Below are positions 49,401 to 56,946 of a stretch of DNA of 64,000 nucleotides, in pieces (position 1 is the stretch's first letter; every line of letters begins with the position of its first letter). Under the pieces are notes generated by a model that was not told where the DNA came from, ran no database searches, and saw nothing but the letters and a program-made list of their open reading frames with translations. Source of the stretch: Urophycis tenuis (Eukaryota > Chordata > Actinopteri > Gadiformes > Phycidae); NCBI GenBank assembly GCA_036785325.1, contig JAXIVH010000002.1, positions 540,001-604,000 of the forward strand, read 5' to 3'. Position numbers and translations under genes: made by a program.

Positions 49401-52400
49401 TTTGGATATATATACAGCGCTGGAAAAAATTAAGAGACCACTCCACATTTTTCTTAAATCAGCATCTAAATGTGTATGGAAGCCATTGGAATCCAGTGTC
49501 TGTTGAATTCCAACACAAGCACACCTCACCTGAATGAGATACTGATTAGGTGATCACCTGAACCAAATTACTTGCTTACTTATTTTATGAGGAAAAGTAT
49601 AAAAGCCACTGCTGTGGTCACCACTGTCCTCTTGCAATAGGACCAGCTGGATGGCAAAAACAGTGCTAGTAGTACCTCAAAAGTAATTGGAATCAAAAAA
49701 GTAATTATCGACCATGCCAAGAGAAAGAAAAGAAAGCCATCACAAGCCATCAAACGAAGCTGAGCTGCTTGCGTTTTTGTGCCAGGAGTGGCATAAAGTC
49801 ACCCATCAGCAATGTTAACGACTGGTGGAGAGCACGCCAAGAGGCGTGTAAGCTGTGATTGAGAATCAGGGTTATTCCACCAACTATTGATTTCTGAACT
49901 CTTCTAAGTTAAAACACTAGTATTGTGTTTTTTTTTTTTTTTTAATGAACTTGTTTTTTATTTATTCAAGGTCTGAAAACACTGCATTTTTTTTGTTATT
50001 TTGACCAGTTGTCATTTTATGTAAATAAATGCTCTGAATGGCAATATTTAGGGACCGAGCCTGTGAAACAGGACGAGGTCCCTATTGCTTTTCATTCGTT
50101 TTTTTTATATTTGGAATTCTGGAGAAATGTTGTCAGTAGTTTATAGAATAAAACAAAAAATAATAATTTTACACAAACATTTACATTTAGGGTATCTAGA
50201 AGATGCTTTTATCCAAAGCAACTTACAATAACACATACCTATACTTATAAATAGTAAAACCAGAGAAATTGATCATTTTGCAGTGGTCTCTTAATTTTTT
50301 CCATTCCTGTGTTGTTCAGGCAGGGGCACAATGACTAGATTAATGATGTTATTCAGGTAGTATGGGCTTGTCACTGGACCATTCACAAAGTGAAGGGCAG
50401 TTCTGTACTGACTAGACACACCTGCCAAAGGCTCGTCTGGTGCCAACAGTGGCTGATGCATAGCACTCTCCTTGATGTCTCCAACATTGTTGGTGGCCAT
50501 CATTTCTGCTCAACGTGAATTGACTTTCATCAGAGAACAGTGCTGAAGCCCACTGGCAAGACCATGATGCATGTGCCTGGTGGTGTGGTCAGGTCGTCTA
50601 GCACGCTGATGTAGACGGTTTTCAATGGTCTGACATGACACACTGCCAGTCTCTCTGTATTTCTGTTGCAACCTGCTGATGACATCCTGTGACACTCTAA
50701 GCTAAGTGGCCACTTCCCTCTGAGAACCTCCTCATCAGAATCAGCTTTATTGGCCAAGTATTGTCTGTTCACAAACATACAAGGAATTTGACTCCGGTTT
50801 TTCCATGCTCTCAATGTACAGACACGGACTAGAAATTCAGCTCAAACAAGACAATGAGTTAAACATAAACATTAACTACTATAAAATAGACGAAGGTAAA
50901 GCAAACATTTATCTACTATATATAGATGTAGATATGTATAAAAAGTATATATATATATAAACAGCAATTTAATTGTAGCAGGAGGCAATAGTGCAATGAA
51001 TCCTCCTGAATCCAGTTTGAAGCCTCGCAATGGCGAGGTACTGTTGACCAATTGTTAGGTGTCGTCCTGGTCTCATGATGTCAGAATGTGCACAGCATGA
51101 TGAAGAGGACTGTTTAAATGCCAATTCTATGGATTCATGGATCAAACACCTGTTGTGAATTTTGCCATTCAGCTCCTTTTTAGAGGACAGCAAGTTGTGC
51201 AAAAAGTACTGTAACACTGAACAGTTGGACATGTGCATTCAAAAGTTTAGAGAAGGTCACATCTGCCTCCCCCCCACCCACCCATCCCACGGCTCCAGCC
51301 CTTGCATCCACCCCACCCTGGCCCAACCCCTTCACTAACCCCTCCACTCCCCCCAACTCAGTCACCTCGGACCAGGTCAGACAGGGGCTGAGGAGACTCC
51401 GCCCTGGGAAGGCAGCTGGTCCAGACAGACTGTGTCCCGGGCTGCTGAAGGCCTGTGCCGTGGAACTGGCTGAGCCTCTGCAACACATCTACAACCTGAG
51501 CCTGTGTCTGGGGAAGGTTCCAACACTCTGAAAACATTATGCATCATCCCGGTGCCAAAGAAGGGTCGACCAAGCAACATCAGCGACTACAGACCAGTTG
51601 TTCTCACCTCTCATCTGATGAAGACACTGGAGTGGCTGATCTTGAACATCATCGCACCTCAGGTGCAGCAGGCCCAGGACCCGCTCCAGGTCGGCTATCA
51701 GAAGAAGGTGGGAGTTGAGGACGATGTGCTGTGCTCTATTGCACCGAGCCCTCACAGACCTCGATAGGGAAAGCGGCGCTGTGAGAATTCTCTTAATAGA
51801 TTTCTCCAGCGCCTTCAACACCATACAGCCCCTCCACCTGAAGGGCAAACTCACCATCATGCAGGTTGACCCTACCCTCGTCAGCTGGATCATGAACTAC
51901 CTCACTGGCAGGCCTCAATTCCTCAGGCTGGGGCCCATAACATCAGAGATGGTGACCAGCAACACGGGGGCGCGGCAGGGGACCGTACTGTCCCCCCTCC
52001 TCTTTACACTCTACACAGCAGACTTCAGACACAACACTGAACTATGTCATGTACAGAAGTTCTCTGATGACACTGCCATTGTGGGGTGCATTAGAGGGGG
52101 GGACGAGGGAGAGTACAGGTCCCTGGTAAAGGACTTTACCACCTGGGGTCACCTGAATCAGCTGCAGCTCAACACCCAAAAGACAAAGGAGATGGTACTG
52201 GACTTAAGGAGGTGCCCCACGTCGCCTCCGCCTGTCACCATCAGTGGCGAGGAGCTTGAGATGGTTGCCTCCTACAAGTTCCTGGGGCTGCAGCTCCACC
52301 ACAAACTTGACTGGGCAGGAAGGTGCAGAGTAGGCTGTATTTCCTGAGGAGACTAGCATCCTTTAAGGTCTGCAGAAGAATGCTGCAAACTTTTTACCAG

Positions 52401-53096
52401 TCTGTGGTCTTCAGTGTCCTCTTCTATGGAGTGGTGTATTGGGGTGGAAGCACAAACAGAGGGAAACACAGAGGCTGGACAGACTGATCAAAAAGGCCAG
52501 CTCTGTTATCGGTGCAGAGCAGGACTCGGTGGTGTCGGTGGCTGACAGGAGAACCCTCTCCAAACTGCTCTCCATCATTGACAACAGCAGCCACCCACTA
52601 CATGAACTGGTGGTGGGACAAAGGAGCTTGTTCAGTGGGAGGCTGCTCTCACTGAACTACCATGGTCTATTTTTAATGTTATTACTATTGTTTATTACCT
52701 TGAAAGTCTTTTAATCATCCTTCTATTCATGCACTGATTTTTATGGTCTTTTATAGTCTTGAATGTTGAATGCTGATGTATGATGATGTGCAGCTGAGAA
52801 ATTCAATTTCCCTCGGGATAAAGCATTTATCTATCGTTATCTATCTATAAAGTGCCAAGAGGTACAACATACAAGAGCACGAGGGTTCTATCACAAGTAA
52901 TGCTAGTTCTAAGTTGTGTATCAGATGTAAATACCTGGAAATAAAAGCTGAAATGTTGGTCTCTTGTATGATATTCATCTTTTGATGTCAAACTTTTATG
53001 TTTGACATCAATGTTTGTTATTTTGTCTACAGCAAAGATAAAGGAATTGGCCTCACCGTTCCAATACTTTTGGAGGTGTGTGTTTGTGTGTGTACA

Positions 53097-53134
<38 letters not shown>

Positions 53135-56100
53135 AAGTCCTGCTTACTGTATATAAAGTATCACTGTTTTGAATAATGTGACCCTTTGAAGGCTGTGACC
53201 CCAAAATAGGCTGAAATCAGTCTTATATTTTTTCTCTCTGGTGTACTGTTTACAATCCAAACTGTTTGTGTACAGTGTCTTTGTTTGACGGAAACCATTA
53301 CACGTGTTTACTGTATATGTGTATGCTGATCTGCATGTTAAATCAAGCCGCAATTTGATTTGGTTTAACAGGTTTTGACTTTCCCCCTTTTTGTGGCTTG
53401 TTCAGTTGATGGAAACCTCAGGGACGGACATCCTGAACGACTCGGATGTCAGAGCTCCTGTCAGCCCGCTTCACCTTGCCGTAAGGTTCACAACAGAACA
53501 CCAGAGACCATCTTGTGGTCACCAATAGACAGAGCCTGTTGAGTTCATTCTATTGATTTCATCCTCCCTCAGGCCTACCACGGCCATCACCAGGCCATGG
53601 AGGTGTTGGTGCAGTCTCTGCTGGACCTGGATGTGAGGAATGGCCAGGGGCGCACGCCGCTGGACCTGGCTGCTTTTAAGGGTCATGTGGAGTGTGTGGA
53701 CGTCCTCATCAACCAGGGAGCCTCCATCCTGGTGAAGGACTACACTCTGAAGAGAACGCCCATTCATGCCGCAGGTATTTGGTATTTCTAAAACCATTAA
53801 CCATTTGTAGACTTAGGAGACTAGATGTCATATAAGTTGTGGAGACGCTTTTTACCAACATTCATTTACATTTACATTTAGGGCATTTAGCAGACGCTTT
53901 TGTCCAAAGCGACTTTCAATAAGTACATTTGTCAGAAAGTGAAGTCAAAGTCAAAGTAGCTTTATTTTCAATTCCTTCACATGGCAAGACAAACAAAGGA
54001 ATCGAGAGGACGTATCCACCCTCACTTCATTGCTGTTAATACAGAAAGCACTAGAAGTGGCCAGTTATTTCCTTTTAACCCTGAAGAGTGAAATTTCGTC
54101 AAAGCGAGTGAAAACATCTTAATGAGTTGGTACTCACATTTCTTTCTTCATCCCCTTCAGCCACCAATGGTCATTCAGAATGTTTGCGTTTGCTGATCGG
54201 AAATGCTGATCTTCCGAGTGCCGCTGACATTGAAGATGGCAATGGACAGTAAGTAAAGCAGTTTAACTCAAGCAACATTTTAATCTGCAGTGTTTGAAAC
54301 AAGAGACTTGAGACTTGTGTGTTGTGATTCTCAGAACCCCTCTGATGCTGTCTGTGCTGAGTGGTCACACCGACTGCGTCTATTCCATGCTGAATAAGGG
54401 TGCGAGTGTAGAAGCCAAAGACAAGTGGGGTCGGACAGCTCTTCACAGAGGAGTGAGCAGGACTTCACTCCCATTTATTCATAATGTATCAGCAGAAATG
54501 TGGCTTAACGAAATATCCCTCGCCTAACCTTCTGAAAGTCTCTAATATGTGAATGGATTTAATGTCACATTTTGAGCAAATTATGGAAAACCTCTTCATC
54601 TTTGATGGAGAAATACCATGTTAATTGGAACCCGATATTCTCAGGCGGTGACTGGCCATGAAGAGTGTGTGGAGGCCCTGCTGCAGCACAGTGCCAACTT
54701 CCTGGTCCGGGACTGCAAGGGGCGGACCCCCATGCACCTGGCCGCGGCCTGTGGACACATCGGCGTGCTGGGGGGTCTGCTGCACGCCGCCCAGTCTGTG
54801 GAGACACTTCCTGTCCTCACAGATAACAAAGGCTACACCCCTCTGCATTGGGCCTGTTACAACGGTGCGCATGGATCTTTCCAGCTGTTTGGTGCACCTT
54901 GCTGTTATATTTAGTGCATCTTTCCTTGTTTTACGTGCTTCACTAATCCTAAAAAATCTAAATCCTACTAACTGGATTTTCAACTCTGACCCATTGTCTT
55001 TTACAAACTTGCTCACGCTCATTTTGTAGTAACTGAAATAGTTTTCACAATCCCAATTTGTTCTCAGCCTCATGTATTGCTTTGGAAAAGGTGTGTGCTA
55101 AATTCCATTAATGTAAATGACTGATGTACCCTGACGTTTATTAACATTGAATCCTTGGATGGTGTCACAACTGAATGCTTGTAATGTTCTCCATCACCCA
55201 GGTCATGACACCTGTGTGGAGCTGCTGCTGGAACAGGAGGTGTTTCACAAGACTGAGGGCAACTTGTTCAGTCCCCTCCACTGTGCTGTGTAAGAGCCGT
55301 TCGGCCTCCTCTTCCCATCACAGGAAATGCTAAAAAGATGTTTATGGATGCAATTGTAATCTTCATTATCCTGATGTTAATTGTATGTTTTTTTCCTTGT
55401 CCAGTTTCCATGACAATGAAGGAGCTGCTGAGATGCTAATAGACACAATTGGGCTTGGAATTGTGAATGCAGCAGACACTAAAAAAAGGTAAGCTATCAA
55501 ATGTCTTGCGTTAGCATTGCAGTTATGTGCTAGAAACATTTATTTTTTCAATTGAAGTAACAAGGTGGCGATCATTTTGGTACCACAGGACGCCACTGCA
55601 TGCAGCAGCCTTCACGGACCACGTGGAGTGTCTCCAGCTGCTGCTGAGTAACAACGCGCAGGTCAACAGCATTGACGCCACAGGGAAAACCTCGCTCATG
55701 ATGGCTGCAGAGAACGGCCAGACCAACGCTGTCGGTACGGCCACTCCTCCAAACAAATGACATACAGTATAGCAAGTAATAATTATGCTTGCTAAATTGG
55801 CTATGGAAACACTTTAAATGGGTTTGTTCACTTTATTTTCTTGTACAGAACTATTGGTTAGCAGCGCGAAAGCGGATCTCACGCTGCAGGATGCAGTGAA
55901 GAACACTGCGCTGCATCTAGCCTGCAGTAAGGTCTGTACTACACACAATTGTTCTTAGATTTTCTTTGGCGGTATTCTTGATATAGTGTTAAATTGAATA
56001 TTTAAAGTATTTCTATTAACTCTTTTTAGGGACATGAAACCAGTGCCTTGTTGATATTGGAGAAGATTACAGACAGAAACCACATCAATGCGACTAACTC

Positions 56101-56339
56101 AGCCTTACAGACGTATGTTCTACTTCTGCTGCTCTATTAGCCTGCTCCATGGCTTTGAATGATATTAAATCATCCTCTCTGGGGCTGTAGAATAATGTCT
56201 ATACAGAACTGATCAATGCTTATTAATGTATTATGTATTCTCTGAAGGCCTCTGCATGTGGCTGCAAAGAATGGTCTGACTGTGGTGGTGCAAGAGCTGC
56301 TTGCCAAGGGAGCCAGTGTGCTTGCAGTTGATGAGAATG
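15796..56339 (+). CDS. ankrd28: ANKRD28 orthologue, ankyrin-repeat subunit of protein phosphatase 6 (27 exons, 3' end outside window)
   Basis: This is the spliced gene; its exons are listed separately. The 27 exons sum to 2875 coding bases, giving 958 residues plus the first base of a glycine codon. Every intron is GT-AG and every phase closes. The protein is almost entirely ankyrin repeats of about 33 residues (TPLHxAAxxGH, followed by a GAxVNxxD turn). Blocks such as NVNVSDRAGRTALHHAAFSG, FDKKDRRAIHWAAYMGHIEV and NEPNAYGNTPLHVACYNGQD fit ANKRD28 better, as I recall the family, than the paralogues ANKRD44 and ANKRD52. Known role of the family: a cytosolic scaffold that joins the PP6 catalytic subunit and SAPS-domain subunits and helps choose substrates. 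The start codon matches the family start (MxxLKxRDQ). The C-terminal non-repeat tail is missing because the last exons lie past 64000. Teleosts often keep two copies (a and b), and I cannot say which this is. Confidence 0.95.
18189..18215. repeat. Short palindrome in intron 1
   Basis: gggcctcattcc and its inverse ggaatgaggccc form arms around a short loop. It lies in a stretch (18131-18250) that resembles a fish interspersed repeat. Confidence 0.5.
18991..19166 (+). mobile_element. tRNA-derived SINE in intron 1
   Basis: The head has gtggcagtagctcactggat and ggttcgatccccttg, as A and B boxes. The tail ggacaaaagcgtccgctaaa then tgccc is shared with the other SINE pieces in this window. Confidence 0.8.
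19373..19630 (-). mobile_element. LINE 3' end fragment with GATA tail in intron 1
   Basis: A gata run is followed by ctttattgatcccctagggt, the inverted 3' end typical of Rex/L2-type fish LINEs; no coding sequence remains. Confidence 0.6.
20602..20685 (+). CDS. ankrd28: ankrd28 exon 2
   Basis: It encodes residues 10-37 (PALLKAIFNVDPDEV to KKEDVNTQ), the N-terminal cap helices before the first full ankyrin repeat. The acceptor is ttgcag, the donor gtaatc, and both ends are phase 0. Confidence 0.93.
21917..21995 (+). CDS. ankrd28: ankrd28 exon 3
   Basis: It encodes an ankyrin repeat, from DNEKRTPLHAAAYLGDAE to ELLILS plus the first base of glycine. Acceptor gtcag, donor gtaggg. Confidence 0.94.
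22183..22247 (-). mobile_element. SINE head fragment in intron 3
   Basis: It resembles the inverted head of the 9362 SINE (ggtggggatcgccaaccctc, then cactgagctgtgtcgccc). The tail is absent. Confidence 0.5.
22665..22735 (+). CDS. ankrd28: ankrd28 exon 4
   Basis: It completes the split glycine and reads ARVNAKDNKWLTPLHRAVAS to CSE. Acceptor ctctag, donor gtacat. It ends in phase 0. Confidence 0.93.
22849..23049 (+). CDS. ankrd28: ankrd28 exon 5
   Basis: It encodes residues 88-154, about two ankyrin repeats (EAVQVLLKHSADVNARDKNW to AAFSGHLE). It is GC-rich compared with the flanking introns. The donor gtgggc lies at 23050, and the 40-bp minisatellite begins one base later. Confidence 0.95.
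23051..24140 (+). repeat. 40-bp minisatellite, about 27 copies, at the exon 5 donor
   Basis: The unit begins tgggccctgtgtgtgtttac and ends ctaccacccttaggttagca. Copies start at 23051 and recur every 40 bases to 23931; that copy is 38 bp, and four more follow before a partial one at 24129. Most copies are identical, which suggests recent expansion or homogenisation. Confidence 0.97.
24141..26268 (+). other. ankrd28: ankrd28 intron 5 after the minisatellite
   Basis: It contains a LINE tail at 25566 and a palindrome, tgggtggagcc...ggctccaccca, near 25430-25460. The rest is unexplained. Confidence 0.6.
25566..25620 (-). mobile_element. LINE 3' tail fragment in intron 5
   Basis: A gaca run is followed by aatactttaatgatccctga, then gggaaatt, like the tail at 19373. 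Confidence 0.55.
26269..26356 (+). CDS. ankrd28: ankrd28 exon 6
   Basis: It reads MVRLLLSRGANINAFDKKDR to HWAAYM plus the first base of glycine. Acceptor tgtag, donor gtaatg. It continues the repeat begun at the end of exon 5. Confidence 0.95.
26666..26909 (+). repeat. Intron 6 segment copied into the intron 7 TIR element
   Basis: It runs from gtgtggaactcttgcc to cttgaatttaattc. It matches 29005-29250 almost completely, differing by two small indels (6 and 4 bases) and a few substitutions. Confidence 0.9.
27271..27663 (+). repeat. 393-bp interspersed repeat, copy 2 (intron 6)
   Basis: It starts ttaaagtgatggttcggag and ends cctcttcaaaactcac. It matches copy 1 inverted with only a few differences. 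The TTAA start hints at a piggyBac or Kolobok-type MITE, but no matching inverted end is seen. Confidence 0.9.
28073..28215 (+). CDS. ankrd28: ankrd28 exon 7
   Basis: It completes the glycine and reads HIEVVKLLASHGAEVACKDK to KYLLDLGVD. Acceptor ggcag, donor gtgagt, phase 0 at the end. The 9.3 kb intron 7 follows. Confidence 0.95.
28356..28416 (+). repeat. TA microsatellite
   Basis: A TA run borders the left end of the TIR element at 28416; TA bases resume at its right end. Confidence 0.95.
28415..29373. mobile_element. TIR element with ACCGTATTTTCCGCACTATA ends (intron 7)
   Basis: Left accgtattttccgcactata (28416 on) and right tatagtgcggaaaatacggt (to 29372) are perfect inverted ends. Subterminal copies of cgccttataatccggtgc lie at both sides. 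It sits in a TA microsatellite. A 246-bp foreign block lies inside at 29005-29250. Confidence 0.85.
29005..29250 (+). repeat. Inserted copy of the intron 6 segment, flanked by a 10-bp direct repeat
   Basis: It is the partner of 26666-26909 in the same orientation. The flanks agcgtctatt (28995-29004) and agcgtctatt (29251-29260) are identical, as a target duplication would be. Confidence 0.9.
29627..30425 (-). mobile_element. Jockey-superfamily LINE, 5'-truncated (intron 7)
   Basis: The 3' tail at 29640 reads gataagattttattgatccc. The minus strand at 30417-30121 reads KLNCLHLNAGKTKEMVVDFY, then YRHQGVHLNNKLYKKGQSHL, the C-terminal end of a reverse transcriptase. The catalytic FADD region is gone. 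Confidence 0.75.
30767..30872. repeat. Inverted repeat with arms of about 40 bp (intron 7)
   Basis: The left arm, ccgttgggtgacgagtggaa then gacgagacacaatcact, mirrors the right arm agtgattgggtctcgtcttc then cactcgtcacccaacgg. The loop is about 25 bp. Confidence 0.85.
30882..31409. mobile_element. hAT-like MITE with cagagctagtgagcgg ends
   Basis: cagagctagtgagcggagct at the left is inverted at the right (ccgctcactagctctg). A 31-bp unit at the left end is duplicated in tandem (30882-30943). The interior is rich in gctccgctc words. Confidence 0.65.
32522..33232. mobile_element. hAT-like MITE with ggcctgcacgat ends, holding a family X copy
   Basis: The left ttaggcctgcacgattaatc and right atatcgtgcaggcctaa are inverted. 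The family X copy at 32637-33140 occupies most of its length. Confidence 0.6.
32637..33140 (+). mobile_element. Family X, short copy, right end lost (intron 7)
   Basis: It starts gggccatccttcaaaatatt, lacks about 30 bases after the tip, then follows the short X copies through gacgtgtcgactgatgtcaa to atgaccaacattgtac. The right terminal repeat is absent. It sits inside a hAT-like MITE. Confidence 0.7.
33310..33790 (+). mobile_element. Probable MITE fragment (aaggctggtttatgcttctg)
   Basis: The start resembles the tip of a common fish PIF/Harbinger-type MITE. The opposite inverted tip was not found. Confidence 0.35.
34752..36386 (+). mobile_element. hAT-like element with CAGGGTTCC ends, inserted in family X
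   Basis: It begins cagggttcccgcgggtcc and ends with the inverse ggaaccctg. The flanks both contain tgtatgta, an 8-bp duplication expected of hAT; two bases overlap the element tip. Its middle is interrupted by a second hAT fragment (about 34865-35576). Confidence 0.7.
34865..35576 (+). mobile_element. ZBED/hAT-type transposase fragment nested in the previous element
   Basis: The plus-strand reading at 35103-35408 gives QTSIKETLYNATPYPASSRR, then IPYMIAKDMCPINTVSDPAF and LDKRYVLPPRHHFSRIALPA. This resembles the N-terminal region of ZBED-type hAT transposases. It ends with ataatcgagcagccctattc, a typical hAT tip. The DDE core is missing. Confidence 0.6.
36611..37485 (+). other. ankrd28: End of ankrd28 intron 7
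   Basis: Several long T runs (36760, 36890, 37005) and no recognised element. Confidence 0.5.
37486..37698 (+). CDS. ankrd28: ankrd28 exon 8
   Basis: It encodes residues 232-302 (MNEPNAYGNTPLHVACYNGQ to NGAHVNIK), about two ankyrin repeats. Acceptor tccag, preceded by a GT repeat; donor gtgagc. Confidence 0.95.
40340..41045 (-). mobile_element. Tc1-like transposon fragment in family X long copy
   Basis: The minus strand reads TPSVKHGGGNVMVWGCFGAG and other Tc1 transposase stretches (40516-40743 is open). One end has cggttcaaaagttttgggtc, a Tc1-like tip. The N-terminal DNA-binding part and the other terminal repeat are not seen, so it is truncated. Confidence 0.75.
41056..43550 (+). pseudogene. 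DDE-like transposase relic of family X, multi-exon and broken
   Basis: Frame 1 is open from 41056 to 42171 apart from one TAA at 41308. It contains DSTTFVCVDDKSKIDYREPG, then PFLIIYSDGGPDNRVTYEGV. After a stop and a frameshift the reading resumes with NPVERIMSVLNLAFQN (about 42227-42275). The spaced acids (VDD, SDGGPD, NPVER) fit a DDE/D catalytic core, which I infer from pattern. A first candidate intron runs from gtgtgc near 42850 to tatag near 43033. Next comes a cysteine segment, CYECGKPRCIYAKKSLTVRD. A second runs from about 43213 to cgtag near 43334. The C-terminal part carries another stop. Similar sequences occur as uncharacterised proteins in fish and invertebrates, as I recall; no function is assigned. 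Confidence 0.6.
44517..44595 (+). CDS. ankrd28: ankrd28 exon 9
   Basis: It reads SKDGKTPLHMTAIHGRFSRS to AVIKN plus one base. Acceptor gcag, donor gtaaac. Confidence 0.94.
44722..44836 (+). CDS. ankrd28: ankrd28 exon 10
   Basis: It reads GAEIDCEDKNGNTPLHIAAR to NGADTA plus two bases of lysine. Acceptor ctag, donor gtgagt. Confidence 0.95.
45317..45399 (+). CDS. ankrd28: ankrd28 exon 11
   Basis: It completes the lysine and reads RGVHGMFPLHLAALSGFSDC to RKLLSS plus one base. Acceptor ttcag, donor gtggtc. Confidence 0.95.
45706..45769 (+). CDS. ankrd28: ankrd28 exon 12
   Basis: It reads FDIDTPDDFGRTCLHAAAAG, then two bases of a split glycine. Acceptor tgcag, donor gtaagc. Confidence 0.95.
46354..46422 (+). 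CDS. ankrd28: ankrd28 exon 13
   Basis: It reads NLECLNLLLNTGADFNRKDS, then FG and two bases of arginine. Acceptor ccag, donor gtctat. Confidence 0.94.
46617..46757 (+). CDS. ankrd28: ankrd28 exon 14
   Basis: It reads TPLHYAAANCNYQCLFALVG to AAASDTDG plus two bases of lysine. The acceptor is preceded by a C run and an AC run instead of an ordinary mixed pyrimidine tract. Donor gtcagt. Confidence 0.94.
46921..47032 (+). CDS. ankrd28: ankrd28 exon 15
   Basis: It completes the lysine and reads CLEYLLRNDANPGIRDNQGY to HRLCLEL. Acceptor ctcag, donor gtgagg, phase 0. Confidence 0.95.
47129..47155 (+). CDS. ankrd28: ankrd28 exon 16, 27-bp microexon
   Basis: Nine codons, IASETPLDV, match a short stretch conserved in ANKRD28. 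Acceptor ttacag, donor gtgagt, both phase 0. Skipping it would keep the frame. The 6.2 kb intron 16 follows. Confidence 0.9.
48211..49420. mobile_element. hAT-like repeat (ggggtggaacggttcac) holding a family X copy
   Basis: The left part is ttaggggtggaacggttcac with repeats of ggttcggttc. The right part is cgaatcgaacagagacagtc, then gaatcgaacggtttgg. The family X copy lies between. A related, weaker sequence is at 47840-47900. Confidence 0.5.
48366..49121 (+). mobile_element. Family X, short deletion derivative with both ends (intron 16)
   Basis: It starts taggccatccttcaaatt and ends aaatatttttaaggatggcc followed by cta, an inverted pair. The interior matches the left part of the long copy up to aaacttttactggttggaga, then jumps to the sequence found at 44018 in the long copy. 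Length is about 755 bp. It lies inside a hAT-like sequence (48211-49420). Confidence 0.8.
49421..50312. mobile_element. TIR element with gctggaaaaaattaagagac ends (ISL2EU-like)
   Basis: The left cagcgctggaaaaaattaag is mirrored by the right cttaattttttccattcctg. Both are followed inward by agaccact and its inverse. No transposase is visible. The family name is inferred from the tip sequence. Confidence 0.65.
50178..50232 (-). mobile_element. SINE tail fragment in intron 16
   Basis: A diverged tail: tttagggtatctagaagatg then cttttatccaaagcaactta. Confidence 0.55.
50313..51265 (-). mobile_element. Tc1/IS630-like transposon split by a LINE fragment
   Basis: The minus strand reads MRPGRHLTIGQQYLAIARLQ (51126-51000) and continues, after 50737-51000, with RVSQDVISRLQQKYRETGSV and QTIENRLHQRARRPDHTTRH. 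Then comes SSQYRTALHFVNGPVTSPYY. The right tip contains cattcaaaagtttagagaag. Catalytic acids are not clearly kept. Confidence 0.7.
50737..51000 (-). mobile_element. LINE 3' fragment inserted in the Tc1-like element
   Basis: agaatcagctttattggcca then agtattgtctgttcacaaac is a common inverted fish LINE 3' end. It separates two parts of one transposase reading. Confidence 0.6.
51266..52848 (+). mobile_element. Jockey-superfamily (CR1/L2/Rex1-type) LINE, 5'-truncated, in intron 16
   Basis: The endonuclease is absent. The reverse transcriptase begins near 51364 and reads LRPGKAAGPDRLCPGLLKAC. After a frameshift near 51530 it reads PVPKKGRPSNISDYRPVVLT. After a second shift it reads LLIDFSSAFNTIQPLHLKGK, ARQGTVLSPLLFTLYTADF and the catalytic KFSDDTAIVG. 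A third break near 52320 precedes the C-terminal part. The tail is attcaatttccctcgggata followed by TATC repeats. Confidence 0.85.
53099..53132 (+). repeat. TA microsatellite in intron 16
   Basis: A pure TA run. Confidence 0.95.
53406..53480 (+). CDS. ankrd28: ankrd28 exon 17
   Basis: It reads LMETSGTDILNDSDVRAPVS to PLHLA, the family's non-repeat loop between ankyrin blocks. Acceptor ttcag, donor gtaagg, phase 0. Confidence 0.93.
53573..53774 (+). CDS. ankrd28: ankrd28 exon 18
   Basis: It reads AYHGHHQAMEVLVQSLLDLD to LKRTPIHA plus GCA and one base. It holds about two repeats. Acceptor ctcag, donor gtattt. Confidence 0.95.
53865..53930 (-). mobile_element. SINE tail fragment in intron 18
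   Basis: tttagggcatttagcagacg then cttttgtccaaagcgacttt is the SINE tail inverted. The head is missing. Confidence 0.65.
54161..54248 (+). CDS. ankrd28: ankrd28 exon 19
   Basis: It reads TNGHSECLRLLIGNADLPSA to EDGNG plus two bases of glutamine. Acceptor ttcag, donor gtaagt. Confidence 0.94.
54335..54452 (+). CDS. ankrd28: ankrd28 exon 20
   Basis: It reads TPLMLSVLSGHTDCVYSMLN to GRTALHRG. Acceptor ctcag, donor gtgagc, phase 0. Confidence 0.95.
54645..54864 (+). CDS. ankrd28: ankrd28 exon 21
   Basis: It reads AVTGHEECVEALLQHSANFL to TPLHWACYN plus one base. It is the longest exon here, with about two repeats, and it is GC-rich. Acceptor ctcag, donor gtgcgc. Confidence 0.95.
55202..55289 (+). 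CDS. ankrd28: ankrd28 exon 22
   Basis: It completes the glycine and reads HDTCVELLLEQEVFHKTEGN to SPLHCA plus two bases of valine. Acceptor cccag, donor gtaaga. Confidence 0.94.
55405..55488 (+). CDS. ankrd28: ankrd28 exon 23
   Basis: It completes the valine and reads FHDNEGAAEMLIDTIGLGIV to DTKK plus two bases of arginine. Acceptor tccag, donor gtaagc. Confidence 0.94.
55589..55734 (+). CDS. ankrd28: ankrd28 exon 24
   Basis: It completes the arginine and reads TPLHAAAFTDHVECLQLLLS to ENGQTNAV plus one base. Acceptor cacag, donor gtacgg. Confidence 0.95.
55849..55931 (+). CDS. ankrd28: ankrd28 exon 25
   Basis: It completes a glutamate and reads LLVSSAKADLTLQDAVKNTA to LACSK. Acceptor tacag, donor gtctgt, phase 0. 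Confidence 0.94.
56030..56112 (+). CDS. ankrd28: ankrd28 exon 26
   Basis: It reads GHETSALLILEKITDRNHIN to SALQ plus two bases of threonine. Acceptor tttag, donor gtatgt. Confidence 0.94.
56248..56339 (+). CDS. ankrd28: ankrd28 exon 27 (last coding exon in window)
   Basis: It completes the threonine and reads PLHVAAKNGLTVVVQELLAK to VLAVDEN plus one base of glycine. Donor gtgagc at 56340. I could not find the following family exon anywhere in 56340-64000. Confidence 0.94.
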
Positions 56340-56598
56340 GTGAGCTCCTTGATTAAACATCCTCTACTTATTCTCTGTTTCCTATTCATACACACATAAA
56401 CACATACAGCCCCATTTTAATTTCAGCCTCTAGTACCAATGCTAGTACTTTTTATTACAAATGGGTGATGCACATCTCCATTGAAATAGCTATCAAGTCA
56501 TCAGGTTGGTATACTTTTGCAAAATAATTAAGATTGTTTTGTAAGACATTTTGAGTTGAGCTTATAGGACTTGATATTACAATCCCTCATTTGATCAG

Positions 56599-56651
56599 CA
56601 CTTGGTGATGAGTGGGCTAGGGGTAGTTGCTTCACTGGGGTCTTCAGGTGG
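56599..56651 (+). repeat. 53-bp direct repeat, copy A
   Basis: cacttggtgatgagtgggct to tcttcaggtgg; it matches 57366-57418 with about five differences. Confidence 0.9.
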
Positions 56652-56667
56652 GCAGAGATATGCGCAG

Positions 56668-56938
56668 AGAGAAAGAGAGAGAGAGGTAGGGTTAGAGAGA
56701 GAGACAGAGAGAGAGGGGTAGGGTTAGAAAGAGAGACGGCGCGAGAGAGACAGAGAGAGAGAGACAGACAGACAGAGTTAGAGAGAGAGACAGGGAGAGA
56801 GCGAGAGTGAGAGAGAGAGGTAGGGTTAGAGAGAGAGAGGTAGGGAGAGGTAGGGAGAGAGGGAGAGAGAGCGAGAGGGAGAGAGAGACAGGGAGAGAGA
56901 GGGAGAGAGAGAGAGATTTAAAGAGAGAGACAGGAAGA
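56668..56938 (+). repeat. GA-rich imperfect microsatellite in intron 27
   Basis: Runs of gaga are mixed with gggtta, caga and gcga words. Confidence 0.95.
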
Positions 56939-56946
56939 CAGACAAT

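Noticed and set aside
54621..55073. 150-codon minus-strand frame
   Set aside because: It is the antisense shadow of GC-rich ankrd28 exon 21.
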